Part shown: piece by piece, positions 13,525 to 23,280 of the stretch | Numbering within the stretch: the stretch's first letter is position 1 | How the letters are laid out: each line of letters opens with the position of its first letter | Assembly (NCBI GenBank): GCA_036898135.1 | Contig: CM072515.1 | Span: 23,292,700-23,356,699 of the forward strand | DNA length: 64,000 bases | Direction of reading: 5' to 3' | DNA from: Oncomelania hupensis | Lineage: Eukaryota > Mollusca > Gastropoda > Littorinimorpha > Pomatiopsidae | Notes under the pieces: generated by a model | Seen by the model: only the letters and a program-made list of their open reading frames with translations | The model's database searches: none | Told to the model about the DNA's origin: nothing | Position numbers and translations under genes: made by a program

Positions 13525-15551
13525 GTCTGAGCCAACCAGATTCTCAAAAAATTTCAGAGAACTGAACTTTTTTCTGCAGGACCAACACTTACTCCAGAAT
13601 ATTTTGGCCATCGGTGGTCCATGTGCTGCTCTCACTGCAGGAGGAAGGTGGAGTTCTAATGCTGTTGAGAGTGTTGCCCATTTTGGTGAAAGCATCATAG
13701 ATTACTTCTGAAGCATCGTCTATATGCTTCATCTCATCTGTGCCGTTCACCAACACCAATCCAAGTACACCTGGCAACAAAAATAAAAACAAAAGAAATC
13801 GAAAATATATAGTCATGACAAGTCAAGTTTAAGTCAACTGAAGTTTATTTATCTACTTACTGGATTGTTTATATTTATTTTCATTTACATAAAAAACATA
13901 ACAAAATCATGAAGATGCAAAAATATTTGTTATTACCGTACCGACAGGTGTATTGGTAGCTGTGAACGCTCTTTCAGACACAATCCAGGCAAAATCCTCC
14001 ACCATCAAACCGATAGATTCCGCATCATTGAACAGCACCTCAGCATCATCCGTGCTGTGAACAATAAAAATGAATAACTCGGCATAAGCTTGCAGTAACC
14101 TTCAACACAGCTCAGCACAGCACAACAGCACTGTGTGTATGTCTTGCACTAAACAAAACAAAACAACAAATAAACAAAACACATTTTATACCAAATATAC
14201 GTGTAATTACAGAACAGATCAAAAGAGTTATTACCAACTTATTTTTGTGTGTGGCAATTATGTTTTTGATACTTACGCAGCAGAAAGCAAAATGACACGC
14301 GACTCCAAAGCATGAATTGGACTGAGATCATCTGTGTAGTTACTTGCCCCTGGTGTATACTTGATTGTGCGATCAATCTGAAAATTAGTATGCAGCGACA
14401 AAAATTAATATATAAGCTGTTCAATTTATCATCAACATATAGAACAGGAAAGATGGTCTGCAAAGCAGAGCATCAAATTTGACTTCTGCGCACACAGTTA
14501 AAATATCCATGCTATTTACGCACTGCAAGTGATTTGAAAATGAACACAAACAAACACACCTTGATCTCTCTAGGTTCAGCAAGTGTTTGAAATCGACTGA
14601 GGATGGTGCGTCCCTCCTCATCAGCGCTATAGACAAAGATGACTTTTTTCCAGTCCAGGTGTTCCAGCATTGCCACCCACACATCGGCCTGATGGGAGAA
14701 CGGTGGCACAGTACGCAGAAACATCTTGTGCACGTTCTGAAATTTGTTTTAATAAGTTAGTGGATATCGAGTAATCTACAAAGAATAAAGAAACATTTAA
14801 TCAATTCAGCTATTGCTATACACAGATCTTCACAAATAAAAAAAAAGTGAGGGTGGAATACTGAATAATAATTTGGGTTTGGGAGAAAGGAGGGTGCTAT
14901 GTCAAAAAAAGATGCAAACACACACTAACAGTATCACATCTGGGTATCAAAATGAATAACTAATACAAGTTGAATGCATCTTAACTGCTCCTGTCTTGTT
15001 CTTCTTCAAGATACTGAGAAAACTCAGTCTACATGAAGACAAAACTCAACTTTCGGGACCTGCACAGCTGGCATAAGTTTTCTGAGGTCAGGCTGTTTTG
15101 CTAGGATTATAAAATATGAACTGCAAGAAAAATGTATCACACTTTGACCAGTGATACTCACCACATCAGAAAAGGCACTGTCTCTAGCAGACACCCCAAT
15201 GACAGGAATGTGGTAAAAGCCACAGGTATAGGACACAGAAATTGGCGCATGCATGCTGGAGTTGGGGTGTGAAGCCACCACAGTGTACACACTCTCCGTC
15301 AACAGTTTGTCACACACGTCCAACGCAGATCGAATGGGGTTTCCATCCATAAGAATTGATGTCGCATTGAATCGCATGTAGGAACGCTGGTCGGGGGTTA
15401 AACGATCATTGAGTTTCTCAATGGCCATCTTGAAATGGAATTGGTGCCTCTCAGAGCTCAGTGAAGCTCCGATCATGATTGTCTTTGGGTCTGCCTTTGC
15501 AGCTCCAAGCAGGCAGTATGTCGATAGTATGAAGAACAGCAAAGCCCCCAT
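356..15551 (-). CDS. GRIN1: NMDA-type ionotropic glutamate receptor subunit 1 (GluN1-like), 15 exons, 3' end off the left edge
   Basis: Obligatory glycine-binding subunit of NMDA receptors, a plasma-membrane cation channel. Exons in transcript order: 15162-15551, 14560-14736, 14277-14377, 13942-14054, 13593-13770, 9935-10079 (or 9920-10079), 7878-8003, 7152-7266, 6623-6741, 5798-5962, 5358-5592, 4717-4865, 2001-2158, 1145-1317, 356-463. Phases join throughout to give about 817 residues. The ATG at 15551 is chosen because a hydrophobic signal peptide ([20 protein letters not shown]) follows it. Exons 1-6 encode the amino-terminal domain. Exons 7-10 encode ligand lobe S1 ([19 protein letters not shown]). 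Exon 11 holds M1 and the pore loop ([19 protein letters not shown], with the pore Asn). Exon 12 holds M3 with [16 protein letters not shown]. Exons 13-15 encode S2, ending at NMAG just before M4. Family proteins are about 900-960 residues, so M4 and the tail are missing to the left. The exon 8 donor is GC or a weak GT. Confidence 0.95.
2481..3337. mobile_element. Foldback-type inverted-repeat element, 857 bp, in a GRIN1 intron
   Basis: The two ends are long imperfect inverted repeats: about 2481-2730 matches the reverse complement of about 3100-3337, starting GTAATGTTTGGAGTACTG. The flanks carry an exact 7-bp direct repeat, AATAACT, at 2474-2480 and 3338-3344, as expected of a target-site duplication. 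No coding sequence is visible in the AT-rich centre. It lies in the intron between exons 13 and 12. The superfamily is not determined. Confidence 0.85.
3657..4666. mobile_element. TIR element, about 1 kb, with a short exon-like ORF
   Basis: The ends are near-identical inverted repeats of about 33 bp, starting ACACAAGTATAT (3657 onward, and the complement ending at 4666). They are flanked by the direct repeat TACGC at 3652-3656 and 4667-4671. Inside, an ATG at about 3890 opens a roughly 59-codon ORF that runs into a consensus donor (GTAAGT) at about 4069. On the other strand a short ORF of about 36 codons covers about 4377-4484. Neither product is recognised. It sits in the intron between GRIN1 exons 13 and 12. 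Confidence 0.75.
5215..5325. repeat. Imperfect CAT/ATC microsatellite
   Basis: A run of CAT/ATC trinucleotides with interruptions, in the intron between GRIN1 exons 12 and 11. It is simple sequence; the open frames across it are artefacts of the repeat. Confidence 0.85.
6146..6340 (-). mobile_element. LINE 3' end with hexamer tail
   Basis: On the minus strand an AATAAAGATTCTGATTC stretch leads into repeated GATTCT/GATTCC hexamers (plus strand 6146-6195). This is a typical 3' terminus of a non-LTR retrotransposon that ends in a short tandem repeat instead of poly(A). No coding part is present, so the clade is open. It lies in a GRIN1 intron. Confidence 0.5.
6898..6950 (+). mobile_element. SINE 3'-tail fragment
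   Basis: The string GCTATATAAGAACGATTAAA is followed by an A-rich tail. It is identical to the 3' end of the tRNA-derived SINE at 29911-30345. Only the last 50 or so bases remain. Confidence 0.6.
7625..7907 (-). repeat. Partial tandem duplication of the GRIN1 exon 7 3' end plus intron
   Basis: Two diverged direct copies, about 7625-7761 and 7769-7907, align along their length, starting TTTTCTATTA. The right copy contains the real end of exon 7 and its GTGAGT donor (7872-7877). The left copy holds a decayed version of the same exon end, with the donor changed to GTGAAT. It looks like a relic of an exon-terminal duplication that is no longer spliceable. Confidence 0.75.
8127..8745. mobile_element. 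MITE with about 31-bp TIRs and TA flanks
   Basis: The ends are perfect inverted repeats beginning GGTCTGACGACGAACG (8127 onward, and the complement ending at 8745). Both are bordered by TA (8125-8126, 8746-8747). At 619 bp without a convincing transposase it is non-autonomous. The TA border fits a Tc1/mariner-type insertion, but this rests on two bases. It lies in the GRIN1 intron between exons 7 and 6. Confidence 0.75.
10509..10531. repeat. AC microsatellite
   Basis: A short CA/AC run in a GRIN1 intron, next to the LINE insertion site. Confidence 0.7.
10545..12819 (-). mobile_element. 5'-truncated LINE retrotransposon with target-site duplication
   Basis: A non-LTR element inserted in the roughly 3.5-kb intron between GRIN1 exons 6 and 5, in the same sense as the gene. 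The 3' end is a tandem GGATA-type tail (plus strand CCTATC repeats, about 10545-10562). The 5' end is truncated inside the endonuclease domain (GSDHDLV motif encoded near 12745). The 11-bp repeat CAGCCGAGGGT at 10534-10544 and 12820-12830 is its target-site duplication. Related 3' fragments lie at 16186-16327 and 61554-61895. Confidence 0.85.
10556..12819 (-). pseudogene. LINE endonuclease-reverse transcriptase ORF, truncated, one internal stop
   Basis: The reading frame runs from the endonuclease C-terminus ([16 protein letters not shown]) through one stop at about 12488-12490. It then continues open for more than 630 codons to about 10556. The RT core is intact: the fingers and palm region has [23 protein letters not shown] and [14 protein letters not shown], and the catalytic FADD lies in [13 protein letters not shown]. 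The C-terminus has the [18 protein letters not shown] and [14 protein letters not shown] stretch typical of this widespread invertebrate group. The N-terminal part of the endonuclease is missing, so the copy is dead. The clade is not resolved. Confidence 0.9.
13483..13520. repeat. AC microsatellite
   Basis: An ACACAC run about 70 bases downstream (in transcript sense) of the GRIN1 exon 5 donor. A shorter AC run lies at about 13060-13077 in the same intron. Confidence 0.85.
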
Positions 15552-17202
15552 TTTGAGTTTGGCAAGTTTGAATGGAAGGAAAGGATCAATGTACCGCGTC
15601 ACTGCATGGAAGATTTCCTTTCAGGCTGTTGTCAGTTCGTCAGCTCACCTGAAGAAGTGGTGTGTTTATTTGTTTAATTTACTATAGCTGTTTTTCAGCA
15701 AAAACTTGCGTACAATCTTGTATTATCATTTCAATAAGAAGTACAGTCAGTGACAATGTAAGTCTACACGTAAACTTTAAAAATAATGTTCAATAGTCAC
15801 AGTCAGCATAACTATACAGTATGTAGACTAGTATAATACTAATTTTTCCCATTTTATCCTAAACAACAGTACAATAGCAACAAATCGTACCATTATGAAG
15901 TTTTGAAAGCAGTAGCATTGTCATACTGCCTAGTGTACGAGAAATGAACAGGTGCCACCAGGATGGGTTTATATTTGTGCACTCAGATTTCAGCAACACC
16001 TGTTTCACTGTTTGAGCTAACACAATCGCTCATTGGATTTGTGCATTAGGTTTGTACAGTGAACTTGTTTTAAGTCCATTAAACTAAAGCTAAGAAACAT
16101 TCATGAACAGGTAATTATGTAGGTGAAAATGAACAGGTGAATATGTTATGCTTATATTTTTCAGTAATTGAGATATATTGCAACAACATTCGAGAATGGA
16201 CTGGTTTGACACTGAGCAAAACAATCAGGGTTGCTGAGGACAGGGAAAGATGGAGTATGCTGGTTAAACGATCATCTGTGGTGCCCCTACGACCTCCGAA
16301 TTATGGGATAGGATAGGATAGGACAGGATGAGATATCACATTAAAACGATATAATAAAGGAATCAAACTAGTATAGAATATATATATCAAACTAGTATAG
16401 AATATCAATGACTCAATATTTATTATATGAAATGCTAACTTAATTGGTGCTGTTCCGTATTTTAAATGCAGCAACGCCACAACATAGTTATTATTTTAGG
16501 TCTCTGCCTACTAATATTAGTACAAATCAACCCACACACTCTTCCCCTCTCTTTTACTGTTGCACGACTGTCACAAACCTATGCATCACCATTAAATTTA
16601 TTGACCTCTATATTCTACACTAAAACAGTACGTATTTGGCACAACAAAATACTTAACTGTGAACCACATTAATCGACATTGTTTAGTATTTTAAACAAAT
16701 TTCAGCCAATATATTATATCTACTCTACTAGCGGTACCTCCGTGTGAATGGTTAAAATAATGTATTTTTAAAATAAATTATTTATTTTAAATGTATCAAG
16801 CTAACGCTTAATTAATTAATTCACACAGCTAGATGACTGACTGAACAAGGTAAGTTTGAATATTATGTTGCACTAGACTAAAAAGAGAATCAAATGTTTT
16901 TGATGTAATTAAGTTATTAACTAGGTTAACTAGTATGTTTACTAACATCGTCACAGTGTAGAAACCAATAATAACATTACTTCAAAACCGCAGCCAGCAG
17001 CATCAGCACCAACGCAGCTGCTGCAGCAGCAGCAACAAAACCTTCCACAACAAAATTACACGAAACCCATTTTCACAACGAGTTTTCCCCTAGTAAGTCA
17101 AGCGATATATCCAGTCTATGGCAACATGGCAGCATCATTCGCAGAATGCCTGAATAATTACCACACAGCATCAAACAAATCCATGCCACAACCACAGTCT
17201 GG

Positions 17203-17241
<39 letters not shown>

Positions 17242-17780
17242 GCAGAAGCGAAGAGCGCCGCATCCCATCCTGAACATTTGGCACGAGCTGAATGCTTTGG
17301 ATCTCTCAATGCGCGACCACAGTGCGTGTTCGTTTAACTGCAGGGGGCGCATGCAGAATAGGAAAGACATTCTCACCGTCAGTGGATATGCGAATACTAG
17401 GAGCGCTTTTTGCTGGTCCTAGTTATCTGTATAATTAATGCTGGAGAAACGGAGACCACATTATACAACGCGCGCCGCTCTCTAGCTGTGTGCTGGCCGT
17501 ATCGCCGCCTGCACGTGCTGATCGATCAACTGGGGCATTTATTTGGTTTTACGTCTTTCGAGGCCCTGCCAGGGTAAATGAAAAAAAAAAAAAAAAGCTT
17601 TTTATGAAATGCTTCAATGGGAATGGGGGTTGCGGGTGGGGATGGAGGTGAGGGGTAAAAATAGATATTTCTTTACAAAAGAACAGTGGGTGTGGTTTGT
17701 GCAAATAAATACATTGAAGAAAGCCGGCCTTAAATATTAAAGTGCTCTATCTAAAATAGGAGGAAGTGGGAGGGAGTGTG
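15552..17780. other. Region upstream of GRIN1; no gene seen
   Basis: The GRIN1 promoter and any 5' untranslated exon should lie here, but no core promoter can be assigned by eye. It contains the LINE tail at 16186-16327, CAG-rich sequence at about 16985-17040, a GA run at about 17209-17236, and a locally GC- and CpG-richer patch at about 17230-17530 that could be a promoter candidate. No convincing coding sequence. Confidence 0.4.
16186..16327 (+). mobile_element. LINE 3' fragment with GGATA tail
   Basis: It carries the last 100 or so bases of the same LINE family as 10545-12819. The C-terminal coding end (GGTTGCTGAGGACAGGGA, then the segment before ATTATGGGATAGG) is followed by a GGATA repeat tail at about 16305-16327. 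It is severely 5'-truncated. Confidence 0.85.
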
Positions 17781-17782
17781 TG

Positions 17783-18955
17783 CAGGGCCGGACCTGGGAA
17801 AAGTCGAGGGGTGGGTTACAGATTCAGCGAAGGCGCGAAGCGCCGAGCCTTCTAGGAGGGTCCGGGGGCATGCCCCCCCTCCCCCGGAATTTTTTTTTCA
17901 AGGATGCAAAATGGTGCAATCTGAATCTTGAAAAAGCCATTTGTGATGGTCTGGTACTTTGAGCTTTTTGAACTATTGAACTGACAAACTCGGGTAGAAA
18001 AATGTTATCCCTTAAAAAAAAAATTAAAAAAAACAAAAAAAAAACACGCACACAAAAACATTTATTTATCAGCAGAGATGTTTTGTATACTATTCTTATT
18101 CACTACTTTTTGTTGATCGTTAAAGGTATAAAGCTTTACCTTGTAGTTTATGAACATCACCGCCATGCTTTCACTTTCAGTCTTGCTGCACTAGGTTCCT
18201 CGGCAATAGTACCATTTGTGAATTGTATCTTCTGGCAAAACAGTTCATTGCCTCTTTGAAGTCAATATCAACATCCCTGTGCACTTTCAGTAAAGCAAGT
18301 CCATTGAGTCTCCGTTGCCCCATTGTAGAGCGCAGGTAGTTTTTCAGGTTGCGCAACTGACTGTTTGAACGCTCACACTCGGCAGTAGTGATAGGCAAGG
18401 TGCAAAGGTTCTTTAGCATGATGAACAGGTTGCCTAAAATCCCTGTCACAATGTTTCAGTGCTTCTGATGCCATGGATGGGCTGATAGCTGTCGCATTCC
18501 TCGCAGCACTTCGCCATTTGCAAACCCACCGTTGGTATTCTGCATCAAGGGTAGGTTGTCTGGTAGGTAAGACTCCCACAACATTACCAGTGTCTTCACC
18601 CATTCTGGAACCTGCATGAAACCATCCTGGTTGTCTATTAAAGTGCTTGGCACCAGACAGAGACCATCAACTGTTAGGTCAGCATTTTTGAACACCGAGT
18701 CCAATTCGGTTGACATGTGTTCCAAGAAAGGAATGGCAATGCTAATCTTGAAATATTCTTCTGGAGTGGCCGCAGGTTGGTTGTCACGGACAGTCTGTCG
18801 GGATGCTTGACGAGGAACAATAACATCAGTTGTCAAAGCATTTGCCATTTTGCTGACTTCACCAAACCAGGCAACGAACGCTGTGTTCATAATTATCAAC
18901 TTAGCATCTTAATTAATATTTCTAAAAAGTCGTTTTGGGGGGATTAGGGCAGTAT
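17783..18955 (-). mobile_element. hAT-family DNA transposon, 3' portion
   Basis: The outer end at 17783 reads CAGGGCCGGACC on the plus strand, a typical hAT terminus. Inward lie a GC-rich hairpin (17852-17885) and then the C-terminal half of a hAT transposase on the minus strand. No opposite terminus is recognised, so the right border near 18955 is approximate and the copy is probably truncated. Confidence 0.7.
18177..18905 (-). pseudogene. hAT transposase C-terminal half, frameshifted
   Basis: Three segments in two frames cover the hAT C-terminus. The first is EEYFKISIAIPFLEHMSTEL (before about 18600). The second is LDAEYQRWVCKWRSA (18603 to about 18440). The third is the dimerisation domain, with NLCTLPITTAECERSNSQL and LKNYLRSTMGQRRLNGLALL (18449-18177, stop at 18177). 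The ITTAECERS..LR.LK..LRS.M...RLNGLALL pattern is diagnostic of hAT transposases, including host proteins derived from them. At least two frameshifts and the missing N-terminus make it a pseudogene. Confidence 0.88.
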
Positions 18956-19249
18956 CAAGGTGAAGGTGCTGGAAGAGGCTTGCGGCCAGAACAAGAAAAT
19001 ATGGCTGCATTTACTAATTTAGGCTTAGGGGTTGGGTTATTTGGCGTTTCAACGGGAAAACGCTTTGGACGTTTCAACGGATCCCTTGAAATGGATTTCC
19101 ATTGAATTGTCTATATATAACTCTTTGTACCTTGGACCAAAAGTGACTAAAAACTGCAATGTTTTAAAAACAATTTTAAAAAAAATTTAAACTCGTTGCA
19201 TTTAAAAGCATTTTCCAGACGAGTTGCCTTTCTCAGAGAGGGATGAGAT

Positions 19250-19342
19250 CACAGGCGCTTGTATCTGGACACGCGAGAGCCTATGCCTGGATCGACGCGT
19301 CTCCATTTGGTTCTCTATAATGTCCAGATACAAGCGCCTGTG
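19250..19342. mobile_element. 93-bp micro-MITE with perfect 22-bp TIRs and 8-bp TSD
   Basis: The terminal inverted repeats at 19250-19271 and 19321-19342 are perfect over 22 bp (starting CACAGGCGCTTGTATC). They are flanked by the exact direct repeat GATGAGAT at 19242-19249 and 19343-19350. An 8-bp duplication fits hAT-type transposition. Only about 49 bases lie between the repeats, so it cannot encode anything. Confidence 0.9.
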
Positions 19343-19527
19343 GATGAGATAGCCATTTAAGACCGCTCACAAAAAAACCCAAAAAAAATAAAAGGGCAAA
19401 GCCCATACGACTCACATGCTCCTGGTAAAACGTGCAATATTTAACATGAAAATGACTGCCCAGAAGAAAAAAAATGAAAGTGTCATTAACATGCAAAGAA
19501 ATACCGATATTTATCTTTCTATGCTCT

Positions 19528-20095
19528 TGACCTTGAGATGACCTTGACCTCCGGCTCCAAATACACTCATGTAATATAAAATAAACTACAGCAAAAGTTG
19601 ATTATGCAAAAAATACAGTGACCTTGGAATGACCTTAACCTTGGGGTGATTTTTTACCTTCACGTGATCTTTCATGCTCATGCATGATCAAATAACCCAA
19701 TGTTGTTGCATACTATGGTTTAAATAGAGCCATTCCACTGTGCGATGAATTATTTTTTGTATGTTTTTGCAAGGCTTAAAATGACCTTGATCTTCAAAGG
19801 AACATATATGAAAGATCAATCTATCATCTCTAAATACAAGTTTGGGCTTTATATCTCTCATAGTTTAGTGTCACTTCAAAGTATATATAAACCGACTTTG
19901 GACAGCTCCAGTGATCTTGAACTTGGAGAGAGGTTGACCAAATTTGCACAGTATGTGTGTCTCATTGATATATATATATATATTATGCATCAAAGAATCA
20001 TAAATTCAATATTAATAACCTAGAAAAAAATGAAATTTTGTGAAAAATTGTCATTTTTGGACTAACATTTGATGACCCTGTGACCTTGACCTTGA
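19528..20095. promoter_or_regulatory. Cluster of TGACCTTGA nuclear-receptor-type half sites (tentative)
   Basis: Five exact TGACCTTGA copies (reverse complement TCAAGGTCA) start at 19528, 19539, 19782, 20081 and 20087. Near matches lie at about 19619 and 19630. TCAAGGTCA is the known monomer site of ERR/SF-1-type orphan nuclear receptors. The block otherwise looks like decayed repeat DNA, so the cluster may simply be repeat sequence. No gene is seen in 18956-21193 apart from the micro-MITE. Confidence 0.3.
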
Positions 20096-20683
20096 AGCGA
20101 AGTCATTTATTCCCCAATCATTTATGAGGTTTAATGGATATATACCAACTTACCAACTTTGGTTGTGATAGTTGAAATAGGCTCTGAATACTTAGTCACT
20201 TTAAAGTTTTTGCACAGACAGACGCCGCGGTCAGACTTTATTTTCGATTTCAGTTTTGGACTATTTAGGACTCATCTCGCATATATTTGCAAAAATCAGG
20301 GAACTTTTTTTTTTCTTTTTGAGGGGGGTGGGGGTGGGGTTAAGTACATAGACTGCATGTGAGTCAAATAGTGGGGTGGGAAGACTTACTGGACTATGTA
20401 ATAAATTCCCCGTCCTTTATAGACCTACTGGTATTACTCATGCTCAAAGACTGAATGGATGTACACGATCTTTGATAGTAATACTCACACTGCTGGTTTG
20501 ACAAGATACAGAAACTACAAGTAGGTGCGTGCTATAAACAGTCTGGATAAAACATAAGGTTTTGTTAGGAAAGTAAAAGATCTTGTAGGATTCTGTATGT
20601 GAAACCAGATCTCAGTGTAGGTGGGCTTTGGTAGACAGGGATTGGAAGTGCAATGCAGAACAGCTTTGTGTGGTATCCAGGTG

Positions 20684-20717
20684 TGTGTGGGTGTGTGTGT
20701 GTGTGTGTGTGTGTGCT
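20684..20717. repeat. GT microsatellite
   Basis: A run of GT dinucleotides in intergenic DNA. The surrounding open frames are low-complexity. Confidence 0.85.
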
Positions 20718-21198
20718 GTTGTGGTGGGAGAGTGTATGTGTGGGCGGAGAGAAGAGGGGGAGGGGGGAAGATGGCGAGGAGGGAAAGGAGATGGAGGAAA
20801 AGTAATTGTGTGTGCCTGTGTGTGAGCAATCAAAGCGCTAGAGAACAAGTCTCAACTCAGGACACTTCAACTAAAAGGGAAATGTTGTTTTCTCTACCTC
20901 CTCCTCCTCCCCACTCCCTCCTTCTCCTTCCTAACAGGAGATTGTGTTGATGCCAACTGAAAGAAGCCACTTGAAAGAAAGAAAGGGCACTCAAAAGGAC
21001 AAGACTACAGCATTGTACTTTCATTTACTTTGCTCATTTCTTCTCTTTATGGAAGAACTTTCCAGTCACTATAATACATATCCTTTAGAAACCATCTTTT
21101 ACAGCACATTAAAATTAGTTCACTAGCTACTTAGCAAGAGTTCTGCATTCATAAATTTCATTAGATTGTTTTACGTAAGTTGTGTGAGTGTGTGTGCA

Positions 21199-22895
21199 TG
21201 TCACAGGGCAGCTGTGAAGAAAGCCATGTAGTCTGTGTGTGAAGAGTATAGGGGCGGGGGTGGTACTGCGTGTTGCCATATGTGTGATTATTGTTGTCTC
21301 GGGAGCGTGCAAAGCGTGGTAAACAGCATACGCCGGTTAGGCCAGGTTAGGAATGTGCTCACTATCGGCAGAACGTGTTTGACAGCAGTACAGTGTGGAC
21401 AGTGTTTGTCTAGTGCTCTGTGGTTTTGCTGTGTTCTGGAATTAGGGTGGGACGGATATTAACGAAAAATAGTATCTGGTTCTGAGAAGAATACTAGTTT
21501 AAAGTTTGCCAATTTCTAAAGTGATACGCTCGGTTGGAGTGTAGTTGTAGAAAAGCAAGCCTATTGGTAGTGTGGTAGGTAGTATTGAGGCATTGTCTAC
21601 TACGGGAACTACACACTACCGGATTACCCTAATTGGATGTACTTTCGTAGACGAGCAGTGGAGAAGGGGCTACGGGGTGCGGTTACATCGAACCGTGTGG
21701 GTTAGTGCAATGGTGGTTTTTTCCTCACTGTGCTAATAACCAAGGGCAGGCTGTTGGGGTGTTGAATGATAGCTGTGTGTGAGACAGGAGGAAGGATGAG
21801 AATGGTTGCACTGAGGAGAGGCAGAAGAAAGGAAGAGTGCGACTGAAAGAGGGAGAATGAGGGAGAAGAAAGGGGGTGGAGTGTGATGAAGGTAGGACGG
21901 AAGTGGTTGCTGTTGTTGTCGTTGGGGATGCTTGATATGAATAATGTGTTGGTGATTACATGTATTCATTGCAGCATCGTTCATTCCATGCATTCATTAT
22001 TTCATTGAATTGTGTGATATGTAATTGTTTCCAGTGACGATAACAGTAGAAAGCGAGAGAGAGTCAAGGACGGGGAAAATAGACTGCAGTTGGACCCCTC
22101 AAGTGGCAGAAGTTTAGTGGAGTAGCTAGTGAGAGTGGGGGGGGTAAGTGTGATGGAGGGAGGGGGACAGAATCAAGTGAACATGACATTTACGATGCGA
22201 CAAGCATGTTGCAGGTTCGTCAAGGATTGTCGTTGAGGACTGAATTCGAGGATCGAGTTCGAAGTTCGCAGCTCAACGTTCGTCAATCCGCCAGTTCGTC
22301 GCTGGATAACGTGAGGCAGCAACGACGACGACACTTGGTCAAGTGGACCAAACATCATCAACATCGCCATTCGTTTGTCTACCACCTCTGTTGTCAGCGC
22401 CATCAACATCACTCCATCATCATCGTCAGTGGCGACCGCGGGTGGCAACGCTCCTTCGTTTGGACGTCAACGGAAGGGAGTGGATACTTTTGAGGAGACT
22501 TTACCAGGGACTGCATTTCGCCAGGTGGGCCCGTTTTGTGTTGTCCCTCTCCTACGCTTAACCCCCCTGTCTGTTTGTGAACACGTGCCTCGGACTTTGG
22601 CTGTGCACGTTCGATTTGAGGACGTTGGTCGATTAGCGACCCCCGATCACCCACGAACCATTGCATCGTTCCATTGACCCATTGATTGTTTCATTACCAT
22701 TTCTTCGTTTCATGTGTAAATGTTGTATGTGTATGAGTGTGTGGTGTGAATGAATAAATAGCTTGAAAGTTGTATATTATTTGTTGTGTTTTTCATCCCT
22801 TCACGTCTGCGGGAAATCGCCATTCTGTCTGGGTTGTCTGCGTGTGGAAGGTGTTTGTTTGTGGCGTCTGCCCAGGGGGAGTCGTGGCGGTGACA
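21199..22895 (+). repeat. 5' LTR of element A
   Basis: 1697 bp, starting TGTCAC and ending GTGACA. An AATAAA at 22753-22758 is a candidate polyadenylation signal. Short ORFs inside are duplicated in the 3' LTR and look non-coding. Confidence 0.97.
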
Positions 22896-23280
22896 TATGG
22901 TGGAGATGCAGGGTATGTGTGAGTGTGCCCGGACGTGAAGTTGTCTCGTAATTGTCTTGTGGTGTCCGAGTGTGTGAGGCGTGATTCGGTGAGAGTGTGC
23001 ACCCCAGCGGGTGGTTGGAGGGAGTCAGGTCGCTGTTTAGCGGAGGCTCACAGCCGGCCTGGGTTCGACCACACGTGAGGGAAGGGGCCATTGCACTCTC
23101 CAACCGGTTCGCTACCTTGCAGGCCAGTTTCCACTGTTTGAGTGGGAGGAGGTGGGTGATAGGTAAGGAAGATAGCTTAGATAGGTAGGTTAGTATCTAA
23201 GGCTAGGCTAGGTAAGGTTAGGGTACGTAGGGACTTTGACTTGTTGTTGTTGTTGGTTGTTGTTGCTTTCCTTAAGCAGG
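22896..23280 (+). other. Leader of element A with putative primer-binding site
   Basis: Untranslated leader between the 5' LTR and the gag-pol ATG. TGG triplets at 22898-22903, three bases after the LTR, are in the right place for a tRNA primer-binding site. The priming tRNA could not be identified by eye. Confidence 0.6.

Noticed and set aside
15552..15602. Upstream extension of the GRIN1 start
   Set aside because: The extra in-frame codons begin with GTG, not ATG; the ATG at 15551 directly precedes a signal peptide.
22206..22677. Overlapping ORFs of about 70-100 codons, repeated at 28816-29365
   Set aside because: They lie in the LTRs of element A, occur in several frames on both strands and match no protein family I recognise.
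23236..23280. Longer N-terminus for the element A polyprotein
   Set aside because: The extension begins at TTG; the first ATG is at 23281.
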